From positions 1 to 64,000 of the forward strand of contig SVFB01000036.1 of assembly GCA_015057085.1 (NCBI GenBank): a DNA stretch of 64,000 nt. The letters run 5' to 3'. Positions 52,850-63,905 of the stretch are shown one piece after another (position 1 is the stretch's first letter; every line of letters starts with the position of its first letter). A model generated the notes under the pieces. The model was not told the DNA's origin. It saw only the letters and a list, made by a program, of their open reading frames with translations, and made no database searches. This stretch comes from Lachnospiraceae bacterium. Its GTDB lineage: Bacteria > Bacillota > Clostridia > Lachnospirales > Lachnospiraceae. The translations under genes were made by a program, and so were the position numbers.

Positions 52850-52909
52850 ATTATGTTATACTTATCATTGTAGGAACTTATAAAACAATAAGTAAAGGAG
52901 AAAACGTAT

Positions 52910-53590
52910 ATGAACTACACAATTGAAGGGGAACCATTACCGGTCGTAATCTGCAACTTGGATGCAAATGAGACAATGATCACCGAAAAGGGCGCTATGT
53001 CCTGGATGACTCCAAATATGCAAATGGAGACAACTTCTAACGGTGGTATTGGTAAAATGTTCGGACGCGCTTTCACGGGGGAGGCAATGTTCCAGAATCG
53101 TTATACCGCTATGGGCGGACCTGGACAGATTGCATTCGCTTCCAGCTTCCCGGGATGTGTACGTGCTTTTGAAATCGGACCTGGACAGGAGCTTATCGCT
53201 CAGAAATCAGCATTCCTTGCTTCAACCGCAGGAGTAGAACTTTCATTACACTTCCGCAAGAAGCTGGGTGCAGGCTTGTTCGGTGGAGAAGGCTTTATTA
53301 TGCAAAGACTTTCAGGACAGGGTCTTGCATTCCTTGAGTTTGACGGATATATCAAGGAATATGATCTTGGACCGGGCCAGCAGATGGTAATCGATACCGG
53401 ATATCTCGCTGCTATGACAGCAACCTGCCAGATGGATATTCAGACCGTACCTGGTGTAAAGAATGCATTATTTGGCGGCGAAGGATTATTTAATACTGTC
53501 GTAACCGGACCGGGACATATCTGGTTACAGAGTATGCCTGTTTCACAGCTCGCCGGCGCAATTCAGCCGTTTATTGTAACAGGTAAATAA
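52910..53590 (+). CDS. AIM24-family protein
   Basis: 226 residues, beta-rich with repeated GPGQ-type turns (IGPGQELIAQ, LGPGQQMVID, TGPGHIWLQ) and GGEGF/GGEGLF segments, as in the AIM24/TIGR00266 family. The fold resembles tryptophan-RNA attenuation-like barrels; the bacterial role is unknown. AAGGAG precedes the ATG at a normal distance. Confidence 0.88.
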   Translation: MNYTIEGEPLPVVICNLDANETMITEKGAMSWMTPNMQMETTSNGGIGKMFGRAFTGEAMFQNRYTAMGGPGQIAFASSFPGCVRAFEIGPGQELIAQKSAFLASTAGVELSLHFRKKLGAGLFGGEGFIMQRLSGQGLAFLEFDGYIKEYDLGPGQQMVIDTGYLAAMTATCQMDIQTVPGVKNALFGGEGLFNTVVTGPGHIWLQSMPVSQLAGAIQPFIVTGK

Positions 53591-53607
53591 AATTGGAGTT
53601 TGTAGCA

Positions 53608-53802
53608 ATGACAAGCGTATTAATTCTATGTATTATCATGAGCATCATTTTTATGATGATGCCGCTCATTATCATAATCGTTGGATTGGCAAAGCAACAG
53701 CCGTCTATTTTAAAGGCGGCACTGATATGGTTGATCGTAAATCTTTTATTGATCATCTTCTTATGGGTACTATATGCAGTAAAGCTTCGCTATCTTGTAT
53801 AA
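53608..53802 (+). CDS. Small two-helix membrane protein
   Basis: 64 residues, almost entirely two hydrophobic helices (about 3-27 and 36-58). ATG 53608 has TTGGAG 9 bases before it; the in-frame TTG at 53593 lies in that ribosome site. It follows the AIM24 gene by 17 bases and is ended by a strong terminator. Function unknown. Confidence 0.7.
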   Translation: MTSVLILCIIMSIIFMMMPLIIIIVGLAKQQPSILKAALIWLIVNLLLIIFLWVLYAVKLRYLV

Positions 53803-53817
53803 TTGTCATGCGAATCC

Positions 53818-53857
53818 AAAGAACCGGAAAGAGAATTTCTTTCCGGTTCTTTTTTTG
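53818..53857 (+). terminator. Terminator before the ATP synthase operon
   Basis: AAAGAACCGGAAAG and CTTTCCGGTTCTTT form a long perfect stem, followed by seven Ts. Confidence 0.94.
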
Positions 53858-53942
53858 GATTGTTAAATCTGGATTTACGGAGGATGTGCCACATTTTGTG
53901 ACATGAATTTGAATAAATGTTGTTTAATTTGTTTTTGTAATC

Positions 53943-53998
53943 CTATAATTTGACGAAATTATAGAATGATGTGAAATGGATTTTGTTACTTTTATACT
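53943..53998 (+). promoter_or_regulatory. ATP synthase operon control region
   Basis: CTATAATTT (53943-53951), GACG, AAATTATAG (53956-53964) is a perfect 9-bp inverted repeat. A possible -10 box TATACT lies at 53993-53998, about 60 bases before the first start codon; its -35 is weak. A second -10-like TAAAAT is at 54021-54026. Confidence 0.5.
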
Positions 53999-54058
53999 AT
54001 TTTTTTGTTTGAAAGTGGTTTAAAATAAGTACATCTATTAAAAAAGGAGGTGTTTTCT

Positions 54059-54748
54059 TTGAGTTCGGATTTAGCAACTGAGCTAGTCGAGGAGCTGAAT
54101 TGTGAAACGGTCTTTACCATACCATTATTCGGTGGGATTAAGGTGATGGAATCTGTCGTGGTTACATGGATTGTAATGGCGGTTCTGATACTGATCGCAT
54201 TTATTATGACCAGAAATCTTAAGACCCAGAATATCAGCAAACGCCAGGCTGTGGCAGAATTGATTTACACGAAGCTGACAGGTATGGTTGGGAACATGCT
54301 TGGAGAAGAAGGTAAGCGTTATACCACTTACCTGATTACGGTGCTTTTGTACATTGGCTTATCCAATATCATTGGTCTATTCGGATTTAAATCTCCGACA
54401 AAAGACTTAAATGTCACATTAGCACTTGCAATTATGAGCATTATTCTGGTGGAAGCTGCAGGCATCTATCAGAAAGGTGTCAAAAAATGGCTGAAAAGTT
54501 TTACACAGCCAATCGCCATTGTCACACCATTCAACATTCTCGATGTATTTACAAGACCTTTGTCTTTGTGTATGCGACTCTTCGGAAATGTACTTGGTGC
54601 CTTCGTTATTATGGAACTCTTAAAGATTGTAGTGCCGGCGGTGGTTCCGGCCGTATTTTGTCTTTATTTTGATTTGTTTGATGGTTTACTTCAGGCATAT
54701 GTATTCGTATTCTTAACTTCTTTGTATATAAAAGAAGCAGTGGAATAA
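54059..54748 (+). CDS. atpB: ATP synthase subunit a (F0)
   Basis: 229 residues with about six membrane helices. The essential helix is visible as PLSLCMRLFGNVLGAFVIMELLK with the ion-channel arginine. The start is probably TTG 54059, 8 bases after a near-perfect ribosome site AAAGGAGG (54043-54050); GTG 54050 overlaps that site. No atpI gene precedes it. It opens the canonical order a, c, b, delta, alpha, gamma, beta, epsilon. Confidence 0.93.
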   Translation: MSSDLATELVEELNCETVFTIPLFGGIKVMESVVVTWIVMAVLILIAFIMTRNLKTQNISKRQAVAELIYTKLTGMVGNMLGEEGKRYTTYLITVLLYIGLSNIIGLFGFKSPTKDLNVTLALAIMSIILVEAAGIYQKGVKKWLKSFTQPIAIVTPFNILDVFTRPLSLCMRLFGNVLGAFVIMELLKIVVPAVVPAVFCLYFDLFDGLLQAYVFVFLTSLYIKEAVE

Positions 54749-54814
54749 AGAAGATAAAGCAAGAGACACAGTATAACGATTCAATTTATTTTAAGATTAA
54801 AGGAGAACAACAAA

Positions 54815-55036
54815 ATGAGTACACTTATTGCAATTGGAGCTGGTATCGCAGTTTTAACAGGTTTAGGAGCAGGAATCGGTATCGGTATTGCCACAGGTAA
54901 GGCATGTGAGGCAACCGCACGTCAGCCGGAAGCAGATGGTAAGATTACAAAGAACCTGATTTTAGGTTGTGCACTTGCAGAGGCAACCGCAATCTATGGT
55001 TTCGTTATCGCATTGATGGTTATTGTAATGTTATAA
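54815..55036 (+). CDS. atpE: ATP synthase subunit c (F0)
   Basis: 73 residues, two membrane helices joined by the polar loop ARQPEADG. The ion-binding carboxylate is Glu56 in [10 protein letters not shown]. Helix 1 has the tight-packing glycines [13 protein letters not shown]. By alignment with the sodium-type c subunit of Ilyobacter, the glutamine is replaced by Ile23 and the serine by Ala57, while Thr58 and Tyr61 are kept, which points to protons rather than sodium. Confidence 0.95.
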   Translation: MSTLIAIGAGIAVLTGLGAGIGIGIATGKACEATARQPEADGKITKNLILGCALAEATAIYGFVIALMVIVML

Positions 55037-55053
55037 AAGGATAGGTAAATAAT

Positions 55054-55536
55054 ATGATCTCGATTGATTTTTGGAATATTGGATTTACAGTAATCAATCT
55101 GCTGATTTTATTCGTCGCATTTAGAATCTTTTTCTTTAAGCCAATCCGTAAAATCATTGAACAGCGTCAGGCAGAAGTGGATGCTATGTACAATGAAGTT
55201 ACCGATAAGCAAAACGAGGCAAATTCGCTGAAGTTAGAGTATGAAGAGAAAGTCATGATTGCGGAGACCGAGAAGAAGCAAATTCTTTCAGAGGCACGCA
55301 AGAGCGCAGATGGAGAATATCAGCATATTGTGACAGATGCGAAGCATGAAGCGAACAGAATTCACAGAGATGCTGTCGCAGCAGCAGAACATGAGAAAGA
55401 AGAAATCATTGGTTCTGCAAGAAAAGAAATTGCACAGATGGTTGTGGAAGCAACCACTAAGGTGGTCGGCAGCAAAGCGGCCGCTGAAATTGACAGTGAA
55501 TTGTATGACAAATTTTTAGGCAAAGCAGGTGAATAA
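55054..55536 (+). CDS. atpF: ATP synthase subunit b (F0)
   Basis: 160 residues. One N-terminal membrane helix (about 8-28) followed by a long charged helix for the stator stalk. Normal length. The next gene starts 2 bases after its stop. Confidence 0.93.
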   Translation: MISIDFWNIGFTVINLLILFVAFRIFFFKPIRKIIEQRQAEVDAMYNEVTDKQNEANSLKLEYEEKVMIAETEKKQILSEARKSADGEYQHIVTDAKHEANRIHRDAVAAAEHEKEEIIGSARKEIAQMVVEATTKVVGSKAAAEIDSELYDKFLGKAGE

Positions 55537-55538
55537 GC

Positions 55539-57554
55539 GTGAGAGAAAAGTCTATGGAATACGCCCGTAATCTGCGTAGTTTGGCGAATGCAAAAGAATA
55601 CTTAGAGACAGCTGCATCTATGTTAGACGCAGTGCCTGCAATCGGTGAAGAATTAAGCGATCCAACTGTTGCGCTCAGCAAGAAACTGATTGTAATCGAT
55701 CGCATCTTCCCGAAGGAAATTCGCAACTTTTTAAAACTACTTTGTGATAACGGCGATTTTGAATGCTTTGATGAAGTGCGTAAGGCTTTGGAAGAACTCT
55801 CCAAAACACCGGACGCAAAAGTTGAGCATGCAAAACTTACATATGTGACTCATCCGACAGAGGAGCAATTAAGCGGCATCCGACAGTTTGCCGCAAAAGA
55901 AACCGATAATCCTGACATTGTATTGGATTTGGAAGAGGATCCTTCTTTAAAGAGTGGTTTCGTCCTTGATATCGGTTCAAAAGAATACGACTGGAGTGAG
56001 CAAGGTCGTATTGAACAATTAAAAGAGCAGTTAAATAAGGCTGTCAATGTCACAGCCAGCGAAAAAGAAATTCTGTCCATCTTGCAAGCAAGTGTGGAAG
56101 ATTTTGAACTGGAAGCAAAAAATAATGAAGTCGGCGTCGTTAACTGGGTCGGTGACGGAATTGCAAACGTAGATGGTATTGATCATGCCTTTTATGGAGA
56201 AATCGTAGTCTTTGACTGCGGTGTAAAGGGAATGGTTCAAGATGTGCGCCGCGATGAAATCGGTGTTATCTTATTTGGACGCGATACCGAAATCAAAGAG
56301 GGAAGCCGTGTGGTTCGTACCGGTAAAATGGCTGGACTTCCAACCGGTGAAGGATTCCTTGGACGTATCGTGGATGCTTTGGGAAGCCCATTGGATGGAC
56401 TTGGCGAAATTGATGCAGATGATTTCAGACCGGTTGAAACTCCGGCTCCAAGCATTGTAGACAGAAAGTCCGTTACAGTTCCGATGGAGACCGGTATTTT
56501 GGCAATTGATTCCATGTTCCCAATTGGACGTGGACAGCGTGAATTAATTATCGGAGATCGTCAGACCGGTAAAACCAGTATTGCGACAGATACCATCATT
56601 AACCAAAAGGGAAAGGATGTTATCTGTGTCTATGTTGCCATCGGTCAGAAGGCTTCTACAATAGCAAAACTGGTGAACACATTACGTGAGAGAGATGCGA
56701 TGTCTTATACCATTGTGGTATCCGCAACAGCATCTGATCCGGCACCACTTCAGTATCTTGCTCCATATGCAGGAACTGCATTGGCAGAATATTTTATGTA
56801 TAAAGGAAAAGATGTTTTGATTATCTATGATGATTTATCAAAGCATGCTGTGGCATATCGTGCCATTTCCTTATTGCTCGAGCGCTCTCCGGGACGAGAG
56901 GCATATCCGGGTGACGTATTCTATCTTCACTCAAGATTGTTGGAGCGTTCAGCTCGATTGACTCCGGAAGCAGGAGGTGGTTCGATTACAGCCCTTCCGA
57001 TTATTGAGACACAAGCGGGAGACCTTTCTGCATATATTCCGACCAATGTTATTTCTATTACAGACGGTCAGATTTTCTTAGAGTCTGAATTGTTCTTCTC
57101 AGGTCAGAGACCGGCTGTTAATGTCGGTTTGTCCGTATCCCGTGTCGGTGGCGCGGCTCAGACCAAGGCAATGAAGAAAGCGGCAGGATCAATTCGTATC
57201 GATTTGGCGCAATACCGTGAGATGGAAGTGTTTACACAGTTCTCTTCAGACTTAGATGATGCAACCAAGCAACAGTTGGCACATGGACGCTCTTTGATGA
57301 ATCTTTTGAAGCAGCCATTGAATCATCCGCTTTCTATGGCAGAGCAAGTCATTCTTTTGGTTGTGGCAAATGCGCATCTCATTTCAAATATGGATGAGGC
57401 ACAGATTAAGAAGTTCCGCAGTGATGTACTCGAATTCTTCCAGACAGAGCATAAAGAAATCGTCAGTGGATTAGAATCTGCAAAAGATTTGTCTGAAGAA
57501 ATGAGAGACAATATCATTGATGCGGCAACGGAGTTTATAAACAGTCAGGAGTAG
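55539..57554 (+). CDS. atpH-atpA: Fused ATP synthase delta and alpha subunits
   Basis: 671 residues. Residues about 1-165 are a full delta (OSCP) subunit: MEYARNLRSLA, LCDNGDFECFDEV, LTYVTHPTEEQLSGIRQFAAK, then SLKSGFVLDIG. From about 168 on comes a full alpha subunit: EILSILQASVEDFELE, VGDGIANVDGIDHAFYGE, P-loop GDRQTGKTSIATD, LLLERSPGREAYPGDVFYLHSR and AGGGSITALPIIETQAGDLSAYIPTNVISI. The two are joined without a stop, frame change or ribosome site, and I find no in-frame ATG near the junction. GTG 55539 is preceded by AGGTGA; ATG 55554 is an alternative. Since F1 has three alpha and normally one delta, the complex may carry extra delta domains or the protein may be cut. Confidence 0.92.
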   Translation: MREKSMEYARNLRSLANAKEYLETAASMLDAVPAIGEELSDPTVALSKKLIVIDRIFPKEIRNFLKLLCDNGDFECFDEVRKALEELSKTPDAKVEHAKLTYVTHPTEEQLSGIRQFAAKETDNPDIVLDLEEDPSLKSGFVLDIGSKEYDWSEQGRIEQLKEQLNKAVNVTASEKEILSILQASVEDFELEAKNNEVGVVNWVGDGIANVDGIDHAFYGEIVVFDCGVKGMVQDVRRDEIGVILFGRDTEIKEGSRVVRTGKMAGLPTGEGFLGRIVDALGSPLDGLGEIDADDFRPVETPAPSIVDRKSVTVPMETGILAIDSMFPIGRGQRELIIGDRQTGKTSIATDTIINQKGKDVICVYVAIGQKASTIAKLVNTLRERDAMSYTIVVSATASDPAPLQYLAPYAGTALAEYFMYKGKDVLIIYDDLSKHAVAYRAISLLLERSPGREAYPGDVFYLHSRLLERSARLTPEAGGGSITALPIIETQAGDLSAYIPTNVISITDGQIFLESELFFSGQRPAVNVGLSVSRVGGAAQTKAMKKAAGSIRIDLAQYREMEVFTQFSSDLDDATKQQLAHGRSLMNLLKQPLNHPLSMAEQVILLVVANAHLISNMDEAQIKKFRSDVLEFFQTEHKEIVSGLESAKDLSEEMRDNIIDAATEFINSQE

Positions 57555-57557
57555 GCT

Positions 57558-59965
<2,408 letters not shown>

Positions 59966-59968
59966 CTT

Positions 59969-60388
59969 ATGGCATCAGCATATAATCTGAAAATTATAGC
60001 GTGCAATGGCGTGTTCTTTGATGGTGATTGTGAGTCATTGATTTTTCCGGGGACAGATGGTCAGATTGAGATCATGAATCATCATGAGACGATGACAGGT
60101 GTGATTGAAATCGGAGAAATCAAGTATAAGACACCGGATCAGGAGTGGCATAGGGCTGTCATATCTGATGGACTTTTGACAGTTTATAAGGATGGAAGCG
60201 TGAAGCTAATTGTATACTCTTGCGAGAAGCCGGAGAACATCGATACGTTCCGTGCTCAGGAAGCACTCGAGCGCGCACAAGAGCAGTTACGCCAGAAACA
60301 GAGCATTCAGGAATACCACATTTCAACCGCCAATATGGCGCGTGCCATGGCACGACTTAAAGGCGCCGGAAAAAGCCCAAATCTATAA
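59969..60388 (+). CDS. atpC: ATP synthase epsilon subunit
   Basis: 139 residues. The N-terminal beta-sandwich (LKIIACNGVFFDGDCESLIFPGTDGQIEIM) and the C-terminal two-helix domain (EALERAQEQLRQ to ARAMARLKGAG) are both present, so the inhibitory helical domain is intact. Last gene of the operon. Confidence 0.94.
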   Translation: MASAYNLKIIACNGVFFDGDCESLIFPGTDGQIEIMNHHETMTGVIEIGEIKYKTPDQEWHRAVISDGLLTVYKDGSVKLIVYSCEKPENIDTFRAQEALERAQEQLRQKQSIQEYHISTANMARAMARLKGAGKSPNL

Positions 60389-60405
60389 TATAAAAGTATA
60401 AAAGG

Positions 60406-60442
60406 AGCCCACCGCTTAGAGTTAAGTGGTGGGCTTGTTTTT
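60406..60442 (+). terminator. Terminator of the ATP synthase operon
   Basis: AGCCCACC, G, CTTA pairs with TAAG, T, GGTGGGCT around GAGT, followed by TG and five Ts. The opposing ABC-2 gene ends at 60441, and the stem may serve both directions. Confidence 0.9.
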
Positions 60443-61616
60443 AACTAAGTTCTTTGCGCTTGTGCTGCATACTTACTACAAGGTAGATTGTGAAGAATGC
60501 AACTGCAAAGAGTAGTTGAATTCCAATTCCTTGCGCATACTTTGTAGCGGAAAAGGCTTCATCGGTGAATCCCGCCAGCATATTGTTGGAATTAATATAC
60601 CAGTAGAATGGCAGGAATCGTGAAAATGCAATTACATGATCTGAAAGCATCCAAAGCGGTACAAACACTCCGCAGATGAAGCTGCTTCCCAGACCGATGG
60701 TATTTGCAATCAGATTTAAACCATGCTCTTCAACATCAAAGGATCCAATCAGTAAGGTTAAGGATACGACGACTACAAGCAGTGCCAAACCGTTTAGCAT
60801 CATCATAAATCCGGTTGCGGTAAATAGTTTGCCCGGTCCATAGGAAATCAGGCTGGCAACCATGAATACAAGCCAGAGAAGTAAGGAGTAGCAAATTGCA
60901 CCAAGCCCGATTCCGAATCCGCGCTTGCGGGAGGAAAGAGAACTGCAGTTGATGCGCTCGGCCAGATCCTTTTTGTGGAAGACCATCAGGATTGGAGCCA
61001 TTGCAAGAAGCATAACGGTCACTAAAATATAAGAGTAGTATTGGAAGTAGTATCCAATCTTTGAAAATCCATTGGTTATTTGCTCGAAGGAAATGACAGA
61101 TACTTCTGAAGAAAATGCCTCTTCTGCGGTACTTGCTGTTTTTGTCAGTGCCTCATCTAAGGAAAAACCACCGCGTAAATAGAGCGTCAGTGTTGAAAAG
61201 TATGCATTCACGTCTTCATTAAAGAAATATCCTGCAGCGGAGTCTGTTCGCATTGCATGTGATACAAGATGTTCGGTTTCTCCGGCTAACAGTTTTTCTT
61301 CGTATCCTTCCGGTATGGTGAGTACATATTGGATATTTTCGTAATAAAGGTTATCCTGTAGTAATTCCAAATTGTTTTCTTCATATTCCACATAGTTGTG
61401 CTTTTGAGATAAATAATCAATCAATGCCTGGCTGGAGGCAGTTTGATCTTCATCTAATACTGTAAAGTCAACGGTAGAAGCTTTAAATTTGTCTGTGGTT
61501 TGGCTGCTTCCCAAAGAGGACATAATCAGCATAAGTACAATGTAGACACTTACATAAATGATGCAAGAGCGAATATATTTTTTTGAAATTTTGAAGAAGG
61601 TTTTAAAGTTGAGCAT
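60441..61616 (-). CDS. ABC-2 type permease, second of a pair
   Basis: 391 residues: a helix near 17-37, a large extracellular domain with a VDFTVLDEDQTASSQALIDYL segment, then about five helices in the C-terminal half. This is the ABC-2 exporter layout seen for peptide, antibiotic or lipid exporters. AAGGAG precedes the ATG at 61616, which overlaps the preceding gene by 14 bases. Substrate unknown. Confidence 0.88.
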   Translation of the reverse strand: MLNFKTFFKISKKYIRSCIIYVSVYIVLMLIMSSLGSSQTTDKFKASTVDFTVLDEDQTASSQALIDYLSQKHNYVEYEENNLELLQDNLYYENIQYVLTIPEGYEEKLLAGETEHLVSHAMRTDSAAGYFFNEDVNAYFSTLTLYLRGGFSLDEALTKTASTAEEAFSSEVSVISFEQITNGFSKIGYYFQYYSYILVTVMLLAMAPILMVFHKKDLAERINCSSLSSRKRGFGIGLGAICYSLLLWLVFMVASLISYGPGKLFTATGFMMMLNGLALLVVVVSLTLLIGSFDVEEHGLNLIANTIGLGSSFICGVFVPLWMLSDHVIAFSRFLPFYWYINSNNMLAGFTDEAFSATKYAQGIGIQLLFAVAFFTIYLVVSMQHKRKELS

Positions 61617-62748
61617 ATTTCTTTCTCCTTGTCATAAAAAATCCAAGTAAGCAAAAGGCGATAGACAAAATAACAAGTGTAATCATGTTGCAAGCATAAC
61701 GTGTCAAAGTATGATACTGAGACAATCGATAGAAGCAGTCAGTCAATAAGGAAGCCGGATTGATACGATTCAATATCGGAACATGATTTTCAATGAGAAT
61801 CATCATATTTCCAAACATCAGACCACTTAAGAAGCAAAGCGGCATGGTGACTGCAAATACAAGTCCCTGCTTGGAACCGCGATCCATACGGCCGATACAG
61901 CCGATGCAAAATCCCAGTGTTGTTCCAACTGCACAACCTAAAAACATAGTCAGAAGTGTTAGAGGAAGGCGGCTGGTTAAATCTATTTTCAAAACGAGGG
62001 CTAAGTACGCAAAGCCTACCAGATTAAATACAAATTCATACAGAACGGATGCAATTAATTCTCCCACGATGGTTTTTAACTTATGTGTTGGAGAAATACT
62101 TCTTCTCATTGCCAGATCCGAAAGGTTGGCCTGATTATCACAGGCTACGGATACGCCGCCTACTGCTGTGAAAAGGCAGGTCATGGCAAGCAGGTTATAG
62201 AAATACTGTGTCAGAGGGTTCTGGTCAGGATTGCGGCTAAGGGACGCAGTTTCATTGTATTCAATATCATTTGTCATTTCTGAAACAGCCGTCTGCAGTT
62301 GCTCCGGATGATTTTCTGCAATATCAATCAAGACAGTTTGATACATATTATATTCATTTACAAAGGACTCTAAAATGCTTTGCATCATGCTTTGATTTGT
62401 CATATTTCCGGATACAGTCAAAGTAACTTGCTTGCCGGAAGTAATCATGCCAACAATTTCTTTGTCCTCTAAGAGTGCGGTGGCTTTTTCTTCATCACAG
62501 TAGGTGACATCTAAAAAGGGCTCTTCACCTGTTGCTAAAGAATCGCAGGTGGATTGAAGCGCGTCACCATAGGCATCATCTGATAAGATGACAGCCACAG
62601 GAATGGTTTCCATATTTTCGGAAGCGGCTGCATTTGAGAAGGCAATATGAAAGAAGGTTCCCAAAATAATCGGAAATAGTAAAATCCAAAAAGTATTGGC
62701 TTTGTCGCGGATTAACCGTTTCCAACGATAGTAAATAATGCGTAACAT
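61603..62748 (-). CDS. ABC-2 type permease, first of a pair
   Basis: 381 residues with the same layout: N-terminal helix (about 20-40), an extracellular domain with IPVAVILSDDAYGDAL, and about five helices after residue 180 with GCAVGTTLGFCIGCIGRMDRGSK and FLSGLMFGNMM. It probably forms a heterodimer with the next gene product and uses the ATPase encoded at 62769-63710. Confidence 0.88.
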   Translation of the reverse strand: MLRIIYYRWKRLIRDKANTFWILLFPIILGTFFHIAFSNAAASENMETIPVAVILSDDAYGDALQSTCDSLATGEEPFLDVTYCDEEKATALLEDKEIVGMITSGKQVTLTVSGNMTNQSMMQSILESFVNEYNMYQTVLIDIAENHPEQLQTAVSEMTNDIEYNETASLSRNPDQNPLTQYFYNLLAMTCLFTAVGGVSVACDNQANLSDLAMRRSISPTHKLKTIVGELIASVLYEFVFNLVGFAYLALVLKIDLTSRLPLTLLTMFLGCAVGTTLGFCIGCIGRMDRGSKQGLVFAVTMPLCFLSGLMFGNMMILIENHVPILNRINPASLLTDCFYRLSQYHTLTRYACNMITLVILSIAFCLLGFFMTRRKKYAQL

Positions 62749-62768
62749 ATTTCATTTCCTCCCCATGA

Positions 62769-63710
62769 TTAGTCTCGAAGTTCTTTTCCGGTAATTTCCA
62801 GGAATACATCATTTAATGTTGGAAGTGCGGAATGCACATGTCCAAATGAATATTCCTGATCCTGCAGATAATTGAGTGCGCGAACCAGATTATGTTTACC
62901 GCCGTCGCACAAAATTGTAAGCTTTTGTTCTGCAAAGGAGACATCATACACATGTGGCAAATTCCTGATGGCTACCAGATCTTCCTCGGTAATAGATAAA
63001 ATATCAATGGTGATGATTTCGCGTTTCTTAATCATTTTCTTTAATTCATCCTTTGTGCCAAGGGCGATGCATTTTCCGTGGTCAAGGATGGCGATGCGGC
63101 TGCAAATTTGTTCGACTTCCTCCATATAATGTGAAGTATAAATAATGGTTGCACCCTGTCGATTTAATTCCTGGATCCCCTCTAAAATTTTGTTGCGGCT
63201 CTGTGGATCCACAGCCACTGTTGGCTCATCGAGAATGATCAATTTTGGTTTGTGTGCAATTCCACAAGCAATGTTCAGTCGGCGCAGCAAACCGCCGGAT
63301 AATTTTTTCGGATAAAACTTTTTATAATCTTCAAGCCCGGTAAAGTTGATCGCGTCTTCAACATAAGTCTTTCGCAATGCTTTGTCGTTAATGTAAAGAC
63401 CGCAGAAATAATCAATGTTTTCGTAGACTGTCAATTCGTCGAAGACTGCCACATTTTGCATTACGACACCGATGTCCTTTTTGAGATTGTATTGATCGGG
63501 TGCCATTGGCTTTCCGAAAATTTCAATTTCTCCGTTGTTATAATCTAAAAGAGATAGGATACAGTTGATCGTGGTGGTTTTGCCTGATCCATTTGGACCC
63601 AATAGACCAAAGATTTCTCCGCGACGAATCTCCAAAGAAAGATGATCAACAGCAATTAATTCCTTATATCGCTTTACCAATTCGTTCACTTTTACAGCGG
63701 TTTCAATCAT
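62769..63710 (-). CDS. ABC exporter ATPase, DrrA/CcmA type
   Basis: 313 residues. Walker A GPNGSGKTT, signature LSGGLLRR, Walker B LIILDEPTVAVDP and switch histidine in IIYTSHYMEEVE are present. The last 90 residues form the C-terminal domain typical of DrrA-like ATPases. GGAGG lies 11 bases before the ATG. It leads the three-gene exporter operon. A -10-like TATAAT (63780-63775, minus strand) lies upstream. Confidence 0.92.
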   Translation of the reverse strand: MIETAVKVNELVKRYKELIAVDHLSLEIRRGEIFGLLGPNGSGKTTTINCILSLLDYNNGEIEIFGKPMAPDQYNLKKDIGVVMQNVAVFDELTVYENIDYFCGLYINDKALRKTYVEDAINFTGLEDYKKFYPKKLSGGLLRRLNIACGIAHKPKLIILDEPTVAVDPQSRNKILEGIQELNRQGATIIYTSHYMEEVEQICSRIAILDHGKCIALGTKDELKKMIKKREIITIDILSITEEDLVAIRNLPHVYDVSFAEQKLTILCDGGKHNLVRALNYLQDQEYSFGHVHSALPTLNDVFLEITGKELRD

Positions 63711-63824
63711 AATTTACATTTCCTCCCAGGTATTTTTTACAAAGTGTTTTTGTGTTTCTTTTGTACAATATCAGATTATAGAAAAATGCTTTCGGAGGGT
63801 AGTGAACAATGTCAGAAAACCGAA

Positions 63825-63838
63825 ATGACATTTGTCAT
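63825..63838. promoter_or_regulatory. Palindrome between divergent genes, operator candidate
   Basis: ATGACA, TT, TGTCAT. It sits in the 195-bp gap between the exporter operon and the gene starting at 63906 and may bind a regulator of either or both. Confidence 0.4.
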
Positions 63839-63905
63839 GTTTTATGATAGATTTATCTCAGGTGGGTTTACAATCTCCGTCTGAATAAGGAATAAGGAGT
63901 GTAGA

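Noticed and set aside
53628-53906. 92-codon open frame overlapping the small membrane protein and terminator
   Set aside because: It reads through the terminator in another frame and has no ribosome site.
56047-56049. ATG near the delta-alpha junction as a separate alpha start
   Set aside because: It is out of frame with alpha, and no ribosome site lies before any in-frame codon there.
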